From the NCBI RefSeq assembly GCF_000744095.1, contig NZ_JQLI01000003.1, positions 124,001 through 188,000 on the forward strand: 64,000 bases of DNA, given 5' to 3'. A program made the position numbers and the translations under genes. This DNA comes from Cupriavidus necator A5-1 (GTDB lineage Bacteria; Pseudomonadota; Gammaproteobacteria; Burkholderiales; Burkholderiaceae). Under the pieces are notes generated by a model. The model did no database searches, was not told where the DNA came from, and was given only the letters and a program-made list of their open reading frames with translations. This document shows, piece after piece, positions 16,484 to 23,995 of the stretch. Positions within the stretch are counted from its first letter, which is position 1; every line of letters starts with the position of its first letter.

Positions 16484-17377
16484 TCAGGCGGGCTTGTTGG
16501 GACCTGAGGTCGGTGTTCGGGGCCAGCGCCCGCCGGTGCAGCGTTCCTGGCCGGCGAGGTCGCGCACGGTGGATACGTCGGTAAAACCGGCGGCTTCCAG
16601 CAGCTTGCGAGTGGCCCGCGCCTGGTCGAAGCCATGTTCCATCAGCAGCCAGCCGCCGGGCAACAGCCGCGCGCCGGCGCCGCCGACGATGGCGCGCAGG
16701 TCGGACAGGCCGTCTTCGTGGTCGGTCAGCGCGTCGATCGGCTCGAAGCGCAGGTCGCCCTCGGCCAAGTGTGGATCGCCCTCGGCGATATAGGGTGGGT
16801 TGCTGACGATCAGGTGAAAGCGCAGGCCCGGCGGCAGCGCCGCATACCAGTCCGACACCAGGAAGTGGATGCGGTCGGCGCCGAGTGCGCTGGCGTTGTC
16901 CTGCGCCACCATCAGCGCGCCGGGCGAGATATCGGTGGCCCAGACGTGCGCATCGCTGCGCTCGCGCGCCAGCGTAACGGCCAGGATGCCGGAGCCCGTA
17001 CCCAGGTCCAGCACCTGCGGGTGCGGCACGTCGGCCAGCCGGGCCAGCGCGGCTTCGGCCGCGATCTCGGTGTCGGGCCGCGGGATCAGGACATCGGGCG
17101 TGACGCGGAACTTGCGGCCGAAGAATTCACGCTCGCCGATCAGGTAGGCCATCGGCTCGCCGGCCAGGCGCCGCGCCAGCAGCGTGGCAAAGGCGTCGCG
17201 CTGGGGCAGGCTGAGCATGTCGGTGTCGCGAGTGATCAGCTGGGTGCGGTTCAGCCCGGTGACGTGCGTCAGCAGCATGCGCGCTTCCAGCGCCGGCAGG
17301 CCGGCCATGGCGGCCAGGGTCTGGGCTTCGCGCAGCGTCGGCGTCGCCGGCAGTGCGGCGGTGTTGGGGGAGGACAT
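16484..17377 (-). CDS. prmC: Release factor glutamine methyltransferase PrmC
   Basis: A 297-residue SAM-dependent methyltransferase that methylates the GGQ glutamine of release factors, including the product of prfA nearby. The SAM motif DLGTGSG is at residues 124-130 and the catalytic NPPY at 193-196; the N-terminal domain (TGLNRTQLITR) fits PrmC. The ATG at 17377 was chosen; longer frames upstream run into the terminator of the lipoprotein gene. No strong Shine-Dalgarno is visible. Confidence 0.95.
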   Translation of the reverse strand: MSSPNTAALPATPTLREAQTLAAMAGLPALEARMLLTHVTGLNRTQLITRDTDMLSLPQRDAFATLLARRLAGEPMAYLIGEREFFGRKFRVTPDVLIPRPDTEIAAEAALARLADVPHPQVLDLGTGSGILAVTLARERSDAHVWATDISPGALMVAQDNASALGADRIHFLVSDWYAALPPGLRFHLIVSNPPYIAEGDPHLAEGDLRFEPIDALTDHEDGLSDLRAIVGGAGARLLPGGWLLMEHGFDQARATRKLLEAAGFTDVSTVRDLAGQERCTGGRWPRTPTSGPNKPA

Positions 17378-17411
17378 CTGGGGGGTAGGGGACGGTTCTG
17401 TTGCCGGCCAC

Positions 17412-17446
17412 AAAAAACCCCACCGGCGCAAGGCCTGGCGGGGCTT
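17412..17446 (-). terminator. Rho-independent terminator of the Ala-rich lipoprotein gene
   Basis: On the minus strand the sequence reads GCCCCGCCAGGCC, a short loop, GCCGGTGGGG and then TTTTTTG. The stem is GC-rich and imperfect, followed by six Ts. It ends the lipoprotein transcript before prmC. Confidence 0.65.
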
Positions 17447-17522
17447 TGTGGCGGGACTTCCGGCTTGGCGCCAAGTGTACCGCCAGATTGGCGGCGGTGG
17501 CCCGAAGCCCCCGCCGGGACGA

Positions 17523-17849
17523 TTACTTATTGACCGCGTCCTTGGCCTTGTCGGCGCCGGCGTTGACAGCGTTCTTGGCGGCCTGCTTGGCATGTTCCAT
17601 GGCGCTGCCGGCCTCTTCCTTGGCCTTTTCCGCAGCAACCGAAGCGCTCGAAGCGGCATCGCTGGCAGCGGCCTTGGCGGCGTCTGCGGCACTGCCGGCT
17701 GCGGCGGCGGCGTCGCTGGCCGCTTTCTTCGCAGACTCAGCCGCGCTTTGCATGGCGCTGTCGGCGCTGGAGGCGGCCGGGGCTTCTTCCTTCTTGCTGC
17801 AAGCGGCCATCGCCGCGGTGATCATCAACAGTGCGAGCAGCTTTTTCAT
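17523..17849 (-). CDS. Alanine-rich small lipoprotein
   Basis: A 108-residue protein with signal MKKLLALLMITAAMAAC (lipidated Cys17 predicted) followed by SKKEE and then a long Ala/Lys/Asp/Ser-rich helix with an AADAAK/AASDAA periodicity, predicted as a single amphipathic or coiled helix. It resembles Lpp- or YqjD-like low-complexity envelope proteins but I recognise no named family. The start is set by AAGGAAG. It has its own promoter (-10 at 17921-17926) and terminator, and so forms an independent unit between prfA and prmC. Confidence 0.8.
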   Translation of the reverse strand: MKKLLALLMITAAMAACSKKEEAPAASSADSAMQSAAESAKKAASDAAAAAGSAADAAKAAASDAASSASVAAEKAKEEAGSAMEHAKQAAKNAVNAGADKAKDAVNK

Positions 17850-17920
17850 GATTTCTTCCTTGGGTATGTTTTCGGGAGAGAGATACACCCGGCACCTTCT
17901 CCGTATGCCGGTCGAAATCG

Positions 17921-17926
17921 ATTATA
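17921..17926 (-). promoter_or_regulatory. -10 element for the Ala-rich lipoprotein gene
   Basis: A perfect TATAAT on the minus strand, predicting a start near 17914 and a ~65-nt leader. The -35 (CTAGCA at 17-bp spacing) is poor. Confidence 0.5.
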
Positions 17927-18031
17927 GACAGGGCCTTTTACGCTGCTAGTGCTGTTTCAAGCATTTACAAGAAATACAACTGTATCGGCGACTTTACGCG
18001 CGGTTGATGGCGGAACGGTTACGCGGGTGAG

Positions 18032-19114
18032 TTAAGCGTCCTCTCCGAGTGCCGCCAGCTGGTCGGCCTGGTGCTCCGCCGACAGCGCCGACAGCAGCTC
18101 GTCCATGTCGCCGTCCATGATCATGTCGATCTTGTACAGCGTCAGGTTGATGCGGTGGTCGGTCACGCGCCCCTGGGGGAAGTTGTAGGTGCGGATGCGG
18201 TCGCTGCGGTCGCCCGAGCCGATCAGGTTGCGCCTGGTGCTGGCCTCCTTGGCCTGCGCGGCGCGCGTCTGCATGTCCTTGATGCGTGCGGCCAGCACCT
18301 TCATTGCCTTGTCCTTGTTGCGGTGCTGGCTGCGGTCGTCCTGGCACTCGACCACGATGCCGGTCGGCAGGTGGGTCAGGCGCACAGCGGAATCGGTCTT
18401 GTTGACGTGCTGGCCGCCCGCGCCCGAGGCACGGAAGGTGTCGATGCGCAGGTCCGCCGGGTTGATCTCGACCTCGCCGACTTCATCGGCTTCCGGCATC
18501 ACCGCGACGGTGCAGGCCGAGGTGTGGATGCGGCCCTGTGCCTCGGTAGCCGGCACGCGCTGCACGCGGTGGCCGCCGGACTCGAACTTGAGCCTGGAAA
18601 ACGCCGCATCGCCGGCGATCCGCACGATCACCTCCTTGTAGCCGCCCAGGTCCGACTCGGACTCGCTCATGACCTCCACCTGCCAGCGCTGGCGTTCGGC
18701 GAAACGCGTGTACATCCGCAGCAGATCGGCGGCGAACAGCGCGCTTTCCTCGCCGCCGGTGCCGGCGCGGATTTCCAGCAGCAGGTTGCGGTCGTCGTTG
18801 GGATCCTTGGGCAGCAGCAGGCGCTGCAGGCTGGCTTCGAGCGTTTCCAGCCGCGCGCGCGCGCTGGCGATCTCGTCGGCGGCAAAGTCCTTCATCTCCG
18901 GATCGTCCAATAGCGCCTGCGCGGTGGCCAGGTCGTCCTGCGCCTGGCGGTACTCGCCGTATTGCTCGGCCACCGGCGACAGTTCGGCATGCTCGCGGCT
19001 GAGCTTGCGGTACTGGTCGATCCTGGCGGTGGCGTCTTCGCGCGCGAGCAGGGCGTTGACTTCGTCGAGTCGCTCGGCCAGTTGGTCGAGCTTGGCAAGC
19101 ATGCTGGCTTTCAT
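18032..19114 (-). CDS. prfA: Peptide chain release factor 1
   Basis: A 360-residue class I release factor for UAA and UAG. The codon-reading tripeptide is PAT at residues 188-190 (the PxT motif of RF1), and the peptidyl-transferase GGQ is at 233-235 within SGAGGQHVNKTDSAVRLTH. It sits 99 bp downstream of hemA, a gene order conserved widely in proteobacteria, and near prmC, which modifies its GGQ. Confidence 0.98.
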   Translation of the reverse strand: MKASMLAKLDQLAERLDEVNALLAREDATARIDQYRKLSREHAELSPVAEQYGEYRQAQDDLATAQALLDDPEMKDFAADEIASARARLETLEASLQRLLLPKDPNDDRNLLLEIRAGTGGEESALFAADLLRMYTRFAERQRWQVEVMSESESDLGGYKEVIVRIAGDAAFSRLKFESGGHRVQRVPATEAQGRIHTSACTVAVMPEADEVGEVEINPADLRIDTFRASGAGGQHVNKTDSAVRLTHLPTGIVVECQDDRSQHRNKDKAMKVLAARIKDMQTRAAQAKEASTRRNLIGSGDRSDRIRTYNFPQGRVTDHRINLTLYKIDMIMDGDMDELLSALSAEHQADQLAALGEDA

Positions 19115-19213
19115 CGGGTGCGGGGGAAAGAGGTGGGCCGGAGGGCCGGGGCTGCCCGCGGACGGGCGGCGGCATGCCGGCGCGGCAGGGCGCGCGGCGC
19201 AAGAGCAGAGCGG

Positions 19214-20518
19214 CTAGCGCTCGGAGTGGCTGCTGTGGCGGAACAGGCCCGGCACCAGGCGCAGCAGCGCCTCGCGGTCCTCGCCCTGGGTGTGGTTCAG
19301 CGCGTGGGTGGGGCCGTGCAGGAACTTGCGGGTCAGCGCGCCGGACAGCGCTTCGAGCACCGCTTCAGGATCGTCGCCACGCGCGAGCATGCGGCGCGCG
19401 CGTTCCAGCTCGGCCTGGCGGATGGCCTCGCCGCTGGTCTGCAGTTCGCGGATGACGGGCACCACGCTGCGGGTTTCCAGCCAGTGCATGAAGTTCTGCA
19501 CGCGGCTTTCGATAATGGCCTCGGCCTGCGCGACCGCGGCCTGGCGCAGGGCATTGCCCTCGCGCACGATCGCGCCGAGATCGTCGACGGTGTACAGGAA
19601 GACGTCGTCCAGGCGTGCGACTTCGGCCTCGACGTCGCGCGGCACGGCCAGGTCGACCATCATGATCGGGCGGTGCTTGCGGCGCTTGACCGCGCGCTCC
19701 ACCGCGCCCAGGCCGATGATCGGCAGCGAGCTGGCGGTGCAGGACACTACGATATCGAATTCATGCAGGCGCTCGCCCAGGTCCGTCAGGCGGATCGCCT
19801 GCGCGGTCAGGCCCTGGCCGGAGAGCTGCTCGGCCAGCTTCTCGCCGCGCTCGACGGTGCGGTTGGCCACCACGATCTGGCGCGGCTGCTGGGCGGCAAA
19901 GTGGGTCGCGCACAACTCGATCATCTCGCCCGCGCCGATAAACAGCACCCGCTGGGTCGAGACGCTTTCAAAGATCCGCTGCGCCAGCCGCACCGCGGCC
20001 GCGGCCATCGACACGGAATGCGCGCCAATCTCGGTCTGACCGCGCACTTCCTTGGCCACTGCGAAGGTGCGCTGGAACAGCTGGTTCAGGTACGTGCCCA
20101 GCGAGCCGGCCTCGCCGGCGGTGCGCACGGCGTCCTTGAGCTGGCCCAGGATCTGGGTTTCGCCCAGCACCATCGAATCCAGGCCGCTGGCCACGCGGAA
20201 GGCATGGCGCACGGCTTCCGACTGCGGCAGCGCGTACAGGTGCGGCGCCAGTTCGCCGGCGGGCACGTTGTGATGCTGCGACAGCCACCGCAGCGTGTGC
20301 TCGAAACCATCCGTGCCCGGCGTCAGGACGTCGGTCGCGCAATAGATCTCGGTGCGGTTGCAGGTGGAGAGGATGGCGGCTTCGGTGCCGCTGCGCCCCG
20401 ACAGGTGGGAGCGCAGTGCGCCGAGCGCGGGTTTGATCTGCTCGAGCGGAAACGCCACCCGCTCGCGCAGCGAGACAGGTGCCGTCGTGTGATTGATGCC
20501 GATCGCGAGCAGTTGCAT
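19214..20518 (-). CDS. hemA: Glutamyl-tRNA reductase
   Basis: A 434-residue enzyme for the first committed step of C5 tetrapyrrole synthesis: glutamyl-tRNA to glutamate-1-semialdehyde. The N-terminal GINHTTAPVSLRERVAF and catalytic Cys53 in ILSTCNRTEIY are present, as are the NADPH-domain GAGEMIELCATHF region and the C-terminal dimerisation domain. It leads the hemA-prfA unit. A TATAAT on the minus strand at 20564-20569 is its likely -10. Confidence 0.98.
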   Translation of the reverse strand: MQLLAIGINHTTAPVSLRERVAFPLEQIKPALGALRSHLSGRSGTEAAILSTCNRTEIYCATDVLTPGTDGFEHTLRWLSQHHNVPAGELAPHLYALPQSEAVRHAFRVASGLDSMVLGETQILGQLKDAVRTAGEAGSLGTYLNQLFQRTFAVAKEVRGQTEIGAHSVSMAAAAVRLAQRIFESVSTQRVLFIGAGEMIELCATHFAAQQPRQIVVANRTVERGEKLAEQLSGQGLTAQAIRLTDLGERLHEFDIVVSCTASSLPIIGLGAVERAVKRRKHRPIMMVDLAVPRDVEAEVARLDDVFLYTVDDLGAIVREGNALRQAAVAQAEAIIESRVQNFMHWLETRSVVPVIRELQTSGEAIRQAELERARRMLARGDDPEAVLEALSGALTRKFLHGPTHALNHTQGEDREALLRLVPGLFRHSSHSER

Positions 20519-20563
20519 TGGTTGGGGACAGGTGCGGTCCGAAGCGTGGCCGGACCGGATGCC

Positions 20564-20569
20564 ATTATA
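20564..20569 (-). promoter_or_regulatory. -10 element for hemA
   Basis: Perfect TATAAT on the minus strand about 46 bp upstream of the hemA ATG. No convincing -35 at 16-18 bp. Confidence 0.4.
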
Positions 20570-20686
20570 CCGCCGGCATCGCTATTTGCAGGCGTAGCGC
20601 CGCAAGGCGGGGCAGCGGCCGCCGATTGCAGTATCGTTACGCCGCAGCCCCTTGTGGCTGTGATCCGTACAACACTGGAGAAGGGG

Positions 20687-20932
20687 ATGCTGGGCACCTT
20701 GATCGTGGGTTTGCTGGTTGGGCTGGCGGCGCGCCGACTGCATCCGGCGGGGCGCGTGGTGACGCTGCCGGCCGCGCTGGTGCTGGGCGCGGCGGGTGCG
20801 GCGGCCGCTTTCTACGGCGGCCGGGCGCTGCATCTGTTTGTCGACGGGCAGCTCAGCAGCTGGCTGGCGGTGATCGCCGGCGCGGCGCTGCTGGTGGGGT
20901 TCTGGGGCACGGTCCGGCCGCGCGGGCGGTAA
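20687..20932 (+). CDS. Small membrane protein (transglycosylase-associated/YeaQ-like)
   Basis: An 81-residue hydrophobic protein with three predicted helices, starting MLGTLIVGLLVGLAARRLHP, a pattern similar to GlsB/YeaQ/YmgE small membrane proteins. GGAG at 20677-20680 with good spacing sets the start. It lies between divergent hemA and convergent mtnN-like genes. The family resemblance is modest and function is unknown. Confidence 0.6.
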   Translation: MLGTLIVGLLVGLAARRLHPAGRVVTLPAALVLGAAGAAAAFYGGRALHLFVDGQLSSWLAVIAGAALLVGFWGTVRPRGR

Positions 20933-20981
20933 AAACAGAACTGATTTCCCGGTCGGGAATCTGCACGCGGGTTGATCCCGG

Positions 20982-21773
20982 TCAGACGGCGCCCGCCGTC
21001 TGCTCTTTCGCCCTTGCGGCCAGCAGGCGCCAAAGCACGCCACTGGAATAGTGGCTTGCCACATCCTTCAGGAATGCCGCGAAGTCCACATGCGCGCTGT
21101 CGTCGGCGCGGTCCGAGATGGTCCGCATCACGGCATACGGCACGCCGTACTCGTGGCAAACCTGCGCCACCGCGGCGCCTTCCATCTCCACCGCCAGCAG
21201 GCCGGGCAGGCGCTCGCGCAGTTCCGCGACCGCGGCCGGTGAGCCGATGAACTGGTCGCCGCTGGCGATCATCCCCCGGTGCAATGCCGGCGACGCCACC
21301 CCGAAGCGCTCCAGCACATCGCGTGGTACCTCGGTCGGCAGGTCCAGCCGCAGGAAGTCCGATGCGGAGGCTTGCAGTTCGGCGGTCAGCGCCGGGTCGG
21401 CCGGGAACTCGGCGCGGTCCAGCAGCGGCACTTCATGGCGGCCGAAGAACGGTCGCGCGTCCAGGTCGTGCTGGATGGTGCGGTCGGCGATGACGATGTC
21501 GCCAACGTTCGTTTCAGCGCCGATGCCGCCGGCCAGCCCGGTAAAGACGATCTGGGTCGCGCCGAACTCGCGGATCAGCGTGACCGTGGTTGCCGACGCC
21601 GCCACCTTGCCCATGCGCGCCAGTACCAGCACGCACGGCTGGCCGTACAGGTGGCCGGCGTAGTAGTCGCGCATGCCGATGGTGTGCACCGTGGCGCGGC
21701 TGTCGTCATGGCGCATGGCGGCCACCAGGCCATCGACTTCATCGTGGATGGCGGCAAGGATTCCGAGGGTCAT
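20982..21773 (-). CDS. 5'-methylthioadenosine/S-adenosylhomocysteine nucleosidase-like phosphorylase-fold protein
   Basis: A 263-residue purine nucleosidase that should hydrolyse MTA and SAH to adenine plus the thio-ribose. Family motifs: MTLGILAAIHDEVDGL at the start, GLAGGIG, SGDQFIG, AVEMEGAAVAQVCHE (nucleoside-binding Met-Glu) and RTISDRADDSAHVDF with the catalytic Asp. It is slightly longer than E. coli MtnN. No Shine-Dalgarno is visible before the ATG, and TACCCT lies 7 nt upstream of it. Confidence 0.92.
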   Translation of the reverse strand: MTLGILAAIHDEVDGLVAAMRHDDSRATVHTIGMRDYYAGHLYGQPCVLVLARMGKVAASATTVTLIREFGATQIVFTGLAGGIGAETNVGDIVIADRTIQHDLDARPFFGRHEVPLLDRAEFPADPALTAELQASASDFLRLDLPTEVPRDVLERFGVASPALHRGMIASGDQFIGSPAAVAELRERLPGLLAVEMEGAAVAQVCHEYGVPYAVMRTISDRADDSAHVDFAAFLKDVASHYSSGVLWRLLAARAKEQTAGAV

Positions 21774-21907
21774 GGCAGTGAGGGTAGCGGCAAAGCCGAT
21801 AGCTTAGCGTTGCGCGACGCCCGCGTTGCGTAAATCGTAGCGGGCGGCCACGGGATTTTGGCGTTTGCCGCCTGAACGACGCTGACGGCGAGGCCGCCCC
21901 GGTGCCT

Positions 21908-21913
21908 TACACT
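21908..21913 (+). promoter_or_regulatory. -10-like element for GDP-mannose hydrolase gene, suggesting a leaderless start
   Basis: TACACT ends 6 nt before ATG 21920, placing a transcription start on or beside the start codon. No good -35 is seen. Confidence 0.35.
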
Positions 21914-21919
21914 TTGCCG

Positions 21920-22396
21920 ATGACGAAATCCACTGACGCGACAGCCATGCTGAGCAGAGACGACTTTCTTGCGGTGGTGCGCGGCGCGCCGCTGGTGGCG
22001 ATCGACCTGGTGGTCGCCGAGCCGGGTGGCCGCATCCTGCTGGGCCGCCGCAGGAACCGGCCGGCGCAGGGCAACTGGTTCGTGCCGGGCGGGCGCGTCC
22101 GCAAGGACGAGCGCCTGGACGACGCCTTCCGGCGCGTGGCTGCGGACGAGCTCGGGCTCGATCTCCGGCGGCGCGAGGCCCGCATGCTGGGCGTGTACGA
22201 GCACTTCTACCCGGACAACTTCACCGGTGCGCCGGATATTGGCACGCACTATGTGGTGCTGGCCTATGCGGTGCGGGTGGCGGGCATGGAGTTGGCCGCG
22301 CCGGCGGACCAGCACAGCGAGTACCGCTGGATGCCGCCGGCCGAGATCCTCGGCTGCGACGACGTGCACGAGAACACGCGGGCGTACTTCCGCTAG
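21920..22396 (+). CDS. GDP-mannose mannosyl hydrolase (Nudix family)
   Basis: A 158-residue Nudix protein that hydrolyses GDP-mannose (and GDP-glucose) to GDP plus sugar. The altered Nudix box of this subgroup, GGRVRKDERLDDAFRRVAADELGL, is present, and the flanks RRNRPAQGNWFVPGG, THYVVLAYAVRV and HENTRAYF match E. coli Gmm closely. In the E. coli colanic acid locus gmm sits beside fcl and wcaI; here it is ~20 kb from them but next to galU, at the edge of the same exopolysaccharide region. Starts at GTG 21902 and ATG 21947 are also possible; family alignment begins near 21947. Confidence 0.85.
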   Translation: MTKSTDATAMLSRDDFLAVVRGAPLVAIDLVVAEPGGRILLGRRRNRPAQGNWFVPGGRVRKDERLDDAFRRVAADELGLDLRRREARMLGVYEHFYPDNFTGAPDIGTHYVVLAYAVRVAGMELAAPADQHSEYRWMPPAEILGCDDVHENTRAYFR

Positions 22397-22418
22397 CCAC
22401 GGTATCCGGCGGCGCCGC

Positions 22419-22450
22419 CAAAAAAAATGAGCCCGCACAAGGCGGGCTCA
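22419..22450 (-). terminator. Rho-independent terminator of galU
   Basis: On the minus strand: GAGCCCGCC, loop, GCGGGCTC and then a run of eight Ts. A strong intrinsic terminator placed 50 bp after the galU stop; it may also stop readthrough from the convergent Nudix gene. Confidence 0.85.
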
Positions 22451-22499
22451 AGTGCCCCGCACGCCGCGGCAGCCGGCGGGGGTCCGGCTGCCGGGCACA

Positions 22500-23507
22500 C
22501 TAGGCATCCGCCGCGGCCAGCGATTCAATGACCGTCGGGGACTCGGACTCCCTGGCGCCTGCGGATTCGGAGTCGGGCTGCAGCTCGGCGATGCCACCGG
22601 CCGCCGTCGGCAGCGTGGCCAGGCGGCCCGGCACGCCGAGCGCGTGCTCGGTGCGCAGGTAATGCTTGAAGGGCTCGGCCACCTCGGCGTGGCGCAGCGC
22701 GAATTCGACCGTCGCCATCAGGTAGCCCAGCTTGCTGCCACAGTCGAAGCGTCGCCCGTGGAAGCGGTAGGCCAGTACCTGCTCTTCGGCGAGCAGCGCC
22801 TGGATCCCGTCGGTCAGCTGCAGCTCGCCGCCGGCGCCGGGCTTGAGTGCCTGCAGGTGGTCCAGGATGCGCGGTGTGAACACATAGCGGCCCACCACGC
22901 CCAGCCGCGAAGGCGCCGCCTGCGGCGCCGGCTTCTCGACGATGCCGGACATCTTCACTACGCGGTCGTCCCAGGGCTTGCCGGCGATCACGCCATATGC
23001 GCGCGAATCCTCCGGCGCGATCTCTTCTACCCCAACCACCGAGCTGTGGTAGTGGTCGAACACCCGGATCATCTGGCTGAGCACCGGGGTGGGCGCATCG
23101 AGCAGGTCGTCGGCCAGGATGACCGCAAACGGTTCGTCGCCCACCAGCTTGCTGGCGCAGCGCACGGCGTGGCCCAGGCCCAGCGGTTCGGCCTGGCGCA
23201 CATAGAAGCAGTCGACATGCGAGGGCTTGATGTTGCGTACCACGTCCAGCAACTGCTGCTTGCCGCGCGCCATCAGCTCGGCTTCGATCTCGCAGGATTT
23301 GTCGAAGTGGTCTTCGATGGCGCGCTTGCTGCGGCCGGTGACAAAGATCAGCTCGGTAATGCCGGCCGCTATCGCCTCTTCCACCGCGTACTGGATCAGG
23401 GGCTTGTCGACCACGGGCAGCATCTCTTTCGGGCTGGCTTTGGTGGCCGGCAGGAATCGCGTGCCGAGACCGGCAACCGGGAACACGGCTTTCTTGACCT
23501 TGAACAT
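22500..23507 (-). CDS. galU: UTP-glucose-1-phosphate uridylyltransferase
   Basis: A 335-residue enzyme making UDP-glucose, the donor for surface polysaccharides. The nucleotide-binding opening KAVFPVAGLGTRFLPATKASPKEMLPVVDKP, the LADDLLD metal site and the GELQLTD region are canonical. The last ~45 residues (after PFKHYLR) are a Ser/Glu/Ala-rich extension beyond the usual GalU end. Convergent with the Nudix gene and divergent from the glycosidase-like lipoprotein. AGGACAAC precedes the ATG. Confidence 0.96.
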   Translation of the reverse strand: MFKVKKAVFPVAGLGTRFLPATKASPKEMLPVVDKPLIQYAVEEAIAAGITELIFVTGRSKRAIEDHFDKSCEIEAELMARGKQQLLDVVRNIKPSHVDCFYVRQAEPLGLGHAVRCASKLVGDEPFAVILADDLLDAPTPVLSQMIRVFDHYHSSVVGVEEIAPEDSRAYGVIAGKPWDDRVVKMSGIVEKPAPQAAPSRLGVVGRYVFTPRILDHLQALKPGAGGELQLTDGIQALLAEEQVLAYRFHGRRFDCGSKLGYLMATVEFALRHAEVAEPFKHYLRTEHALGVPGRLATLPTAAGGIAELQPDSESAGARESESPTVIESLAAADA

Positions 23508-23995
23508 GACGTTGTCCTGTTATCTGGTTGGGACGCTGGCGACCGTCCCTGCAGCGCCCCCGGGGCGTGCAGCGCAGCCGGTATCTGCAGCCTATGGCGT
23601 GCGACGCGTGGCGTTCTGCCAACAGTTCGCCTTAATCAGCCAGCGGCCGGCCAGCGTGCACCTGGCATAGGCTTGCGCTGCGCGCCACACGCGGCGCTCT
23701 CGTCGGCTGGAGGTAGGGTTTTGGCCGATCAATCCGGCATGCCCTAACTAAGCTTCCGGAACCGGCCGGACAGTGCCGGACCTGCGGCCGTGCACGCTGC
23801 CGGTCAGCGCCTGCGCTCCCATCACCTGTCCGGCCGGACCCGGCATATCTCGCCGGGCGCCACGGCGGTAGTCCGGCCCATCCGCGGCTTGCGCCATGCA
23901 CGGCGGGCCCTGCCGCCGGCGCCTCCGGCCCGGGCCGGGCGCGTGACACTGCGCCTCGCCTCGCCCCCAACTCTGGGACCAACCATGGAGAAGCC
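23508..23995. other. 488-bp intergenic region between divergent galU and the exopolysaccharide lipoprotein gene
   Basis: No credible gene. It must hold the promoters of both flanking genes. Only weak sigma-70 matches are visible on the plus strand (TTGGCC near 23725, 17 bp, CTAACT). It contains a perfect 12-bp palindrome GTCCGGCCGGAC (23828-23839) and similar CCGGCCGGAC/CCGGAC words at 23760-23780, which may be chance in GC-rich DNA. Confidence 0.5.

Noticed and set aside
23828..23839. Perfect 12-bp palindrome GTCCGGCCGGAC
   Set aside because: CG-rich self-complementary words are frequent at this base composition, and no partner site with fixed spacing was found.
23864..23871. GGCGGTAG, identical to the core of the RfaH ops element, in the leader of the exopolysaccharide lipoprotein gene
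   Set aside because: The flanking bases do not match the longer ops/JUMPstart sequence, and an 8-mer is expected by chance in this much GC-rich DNA.
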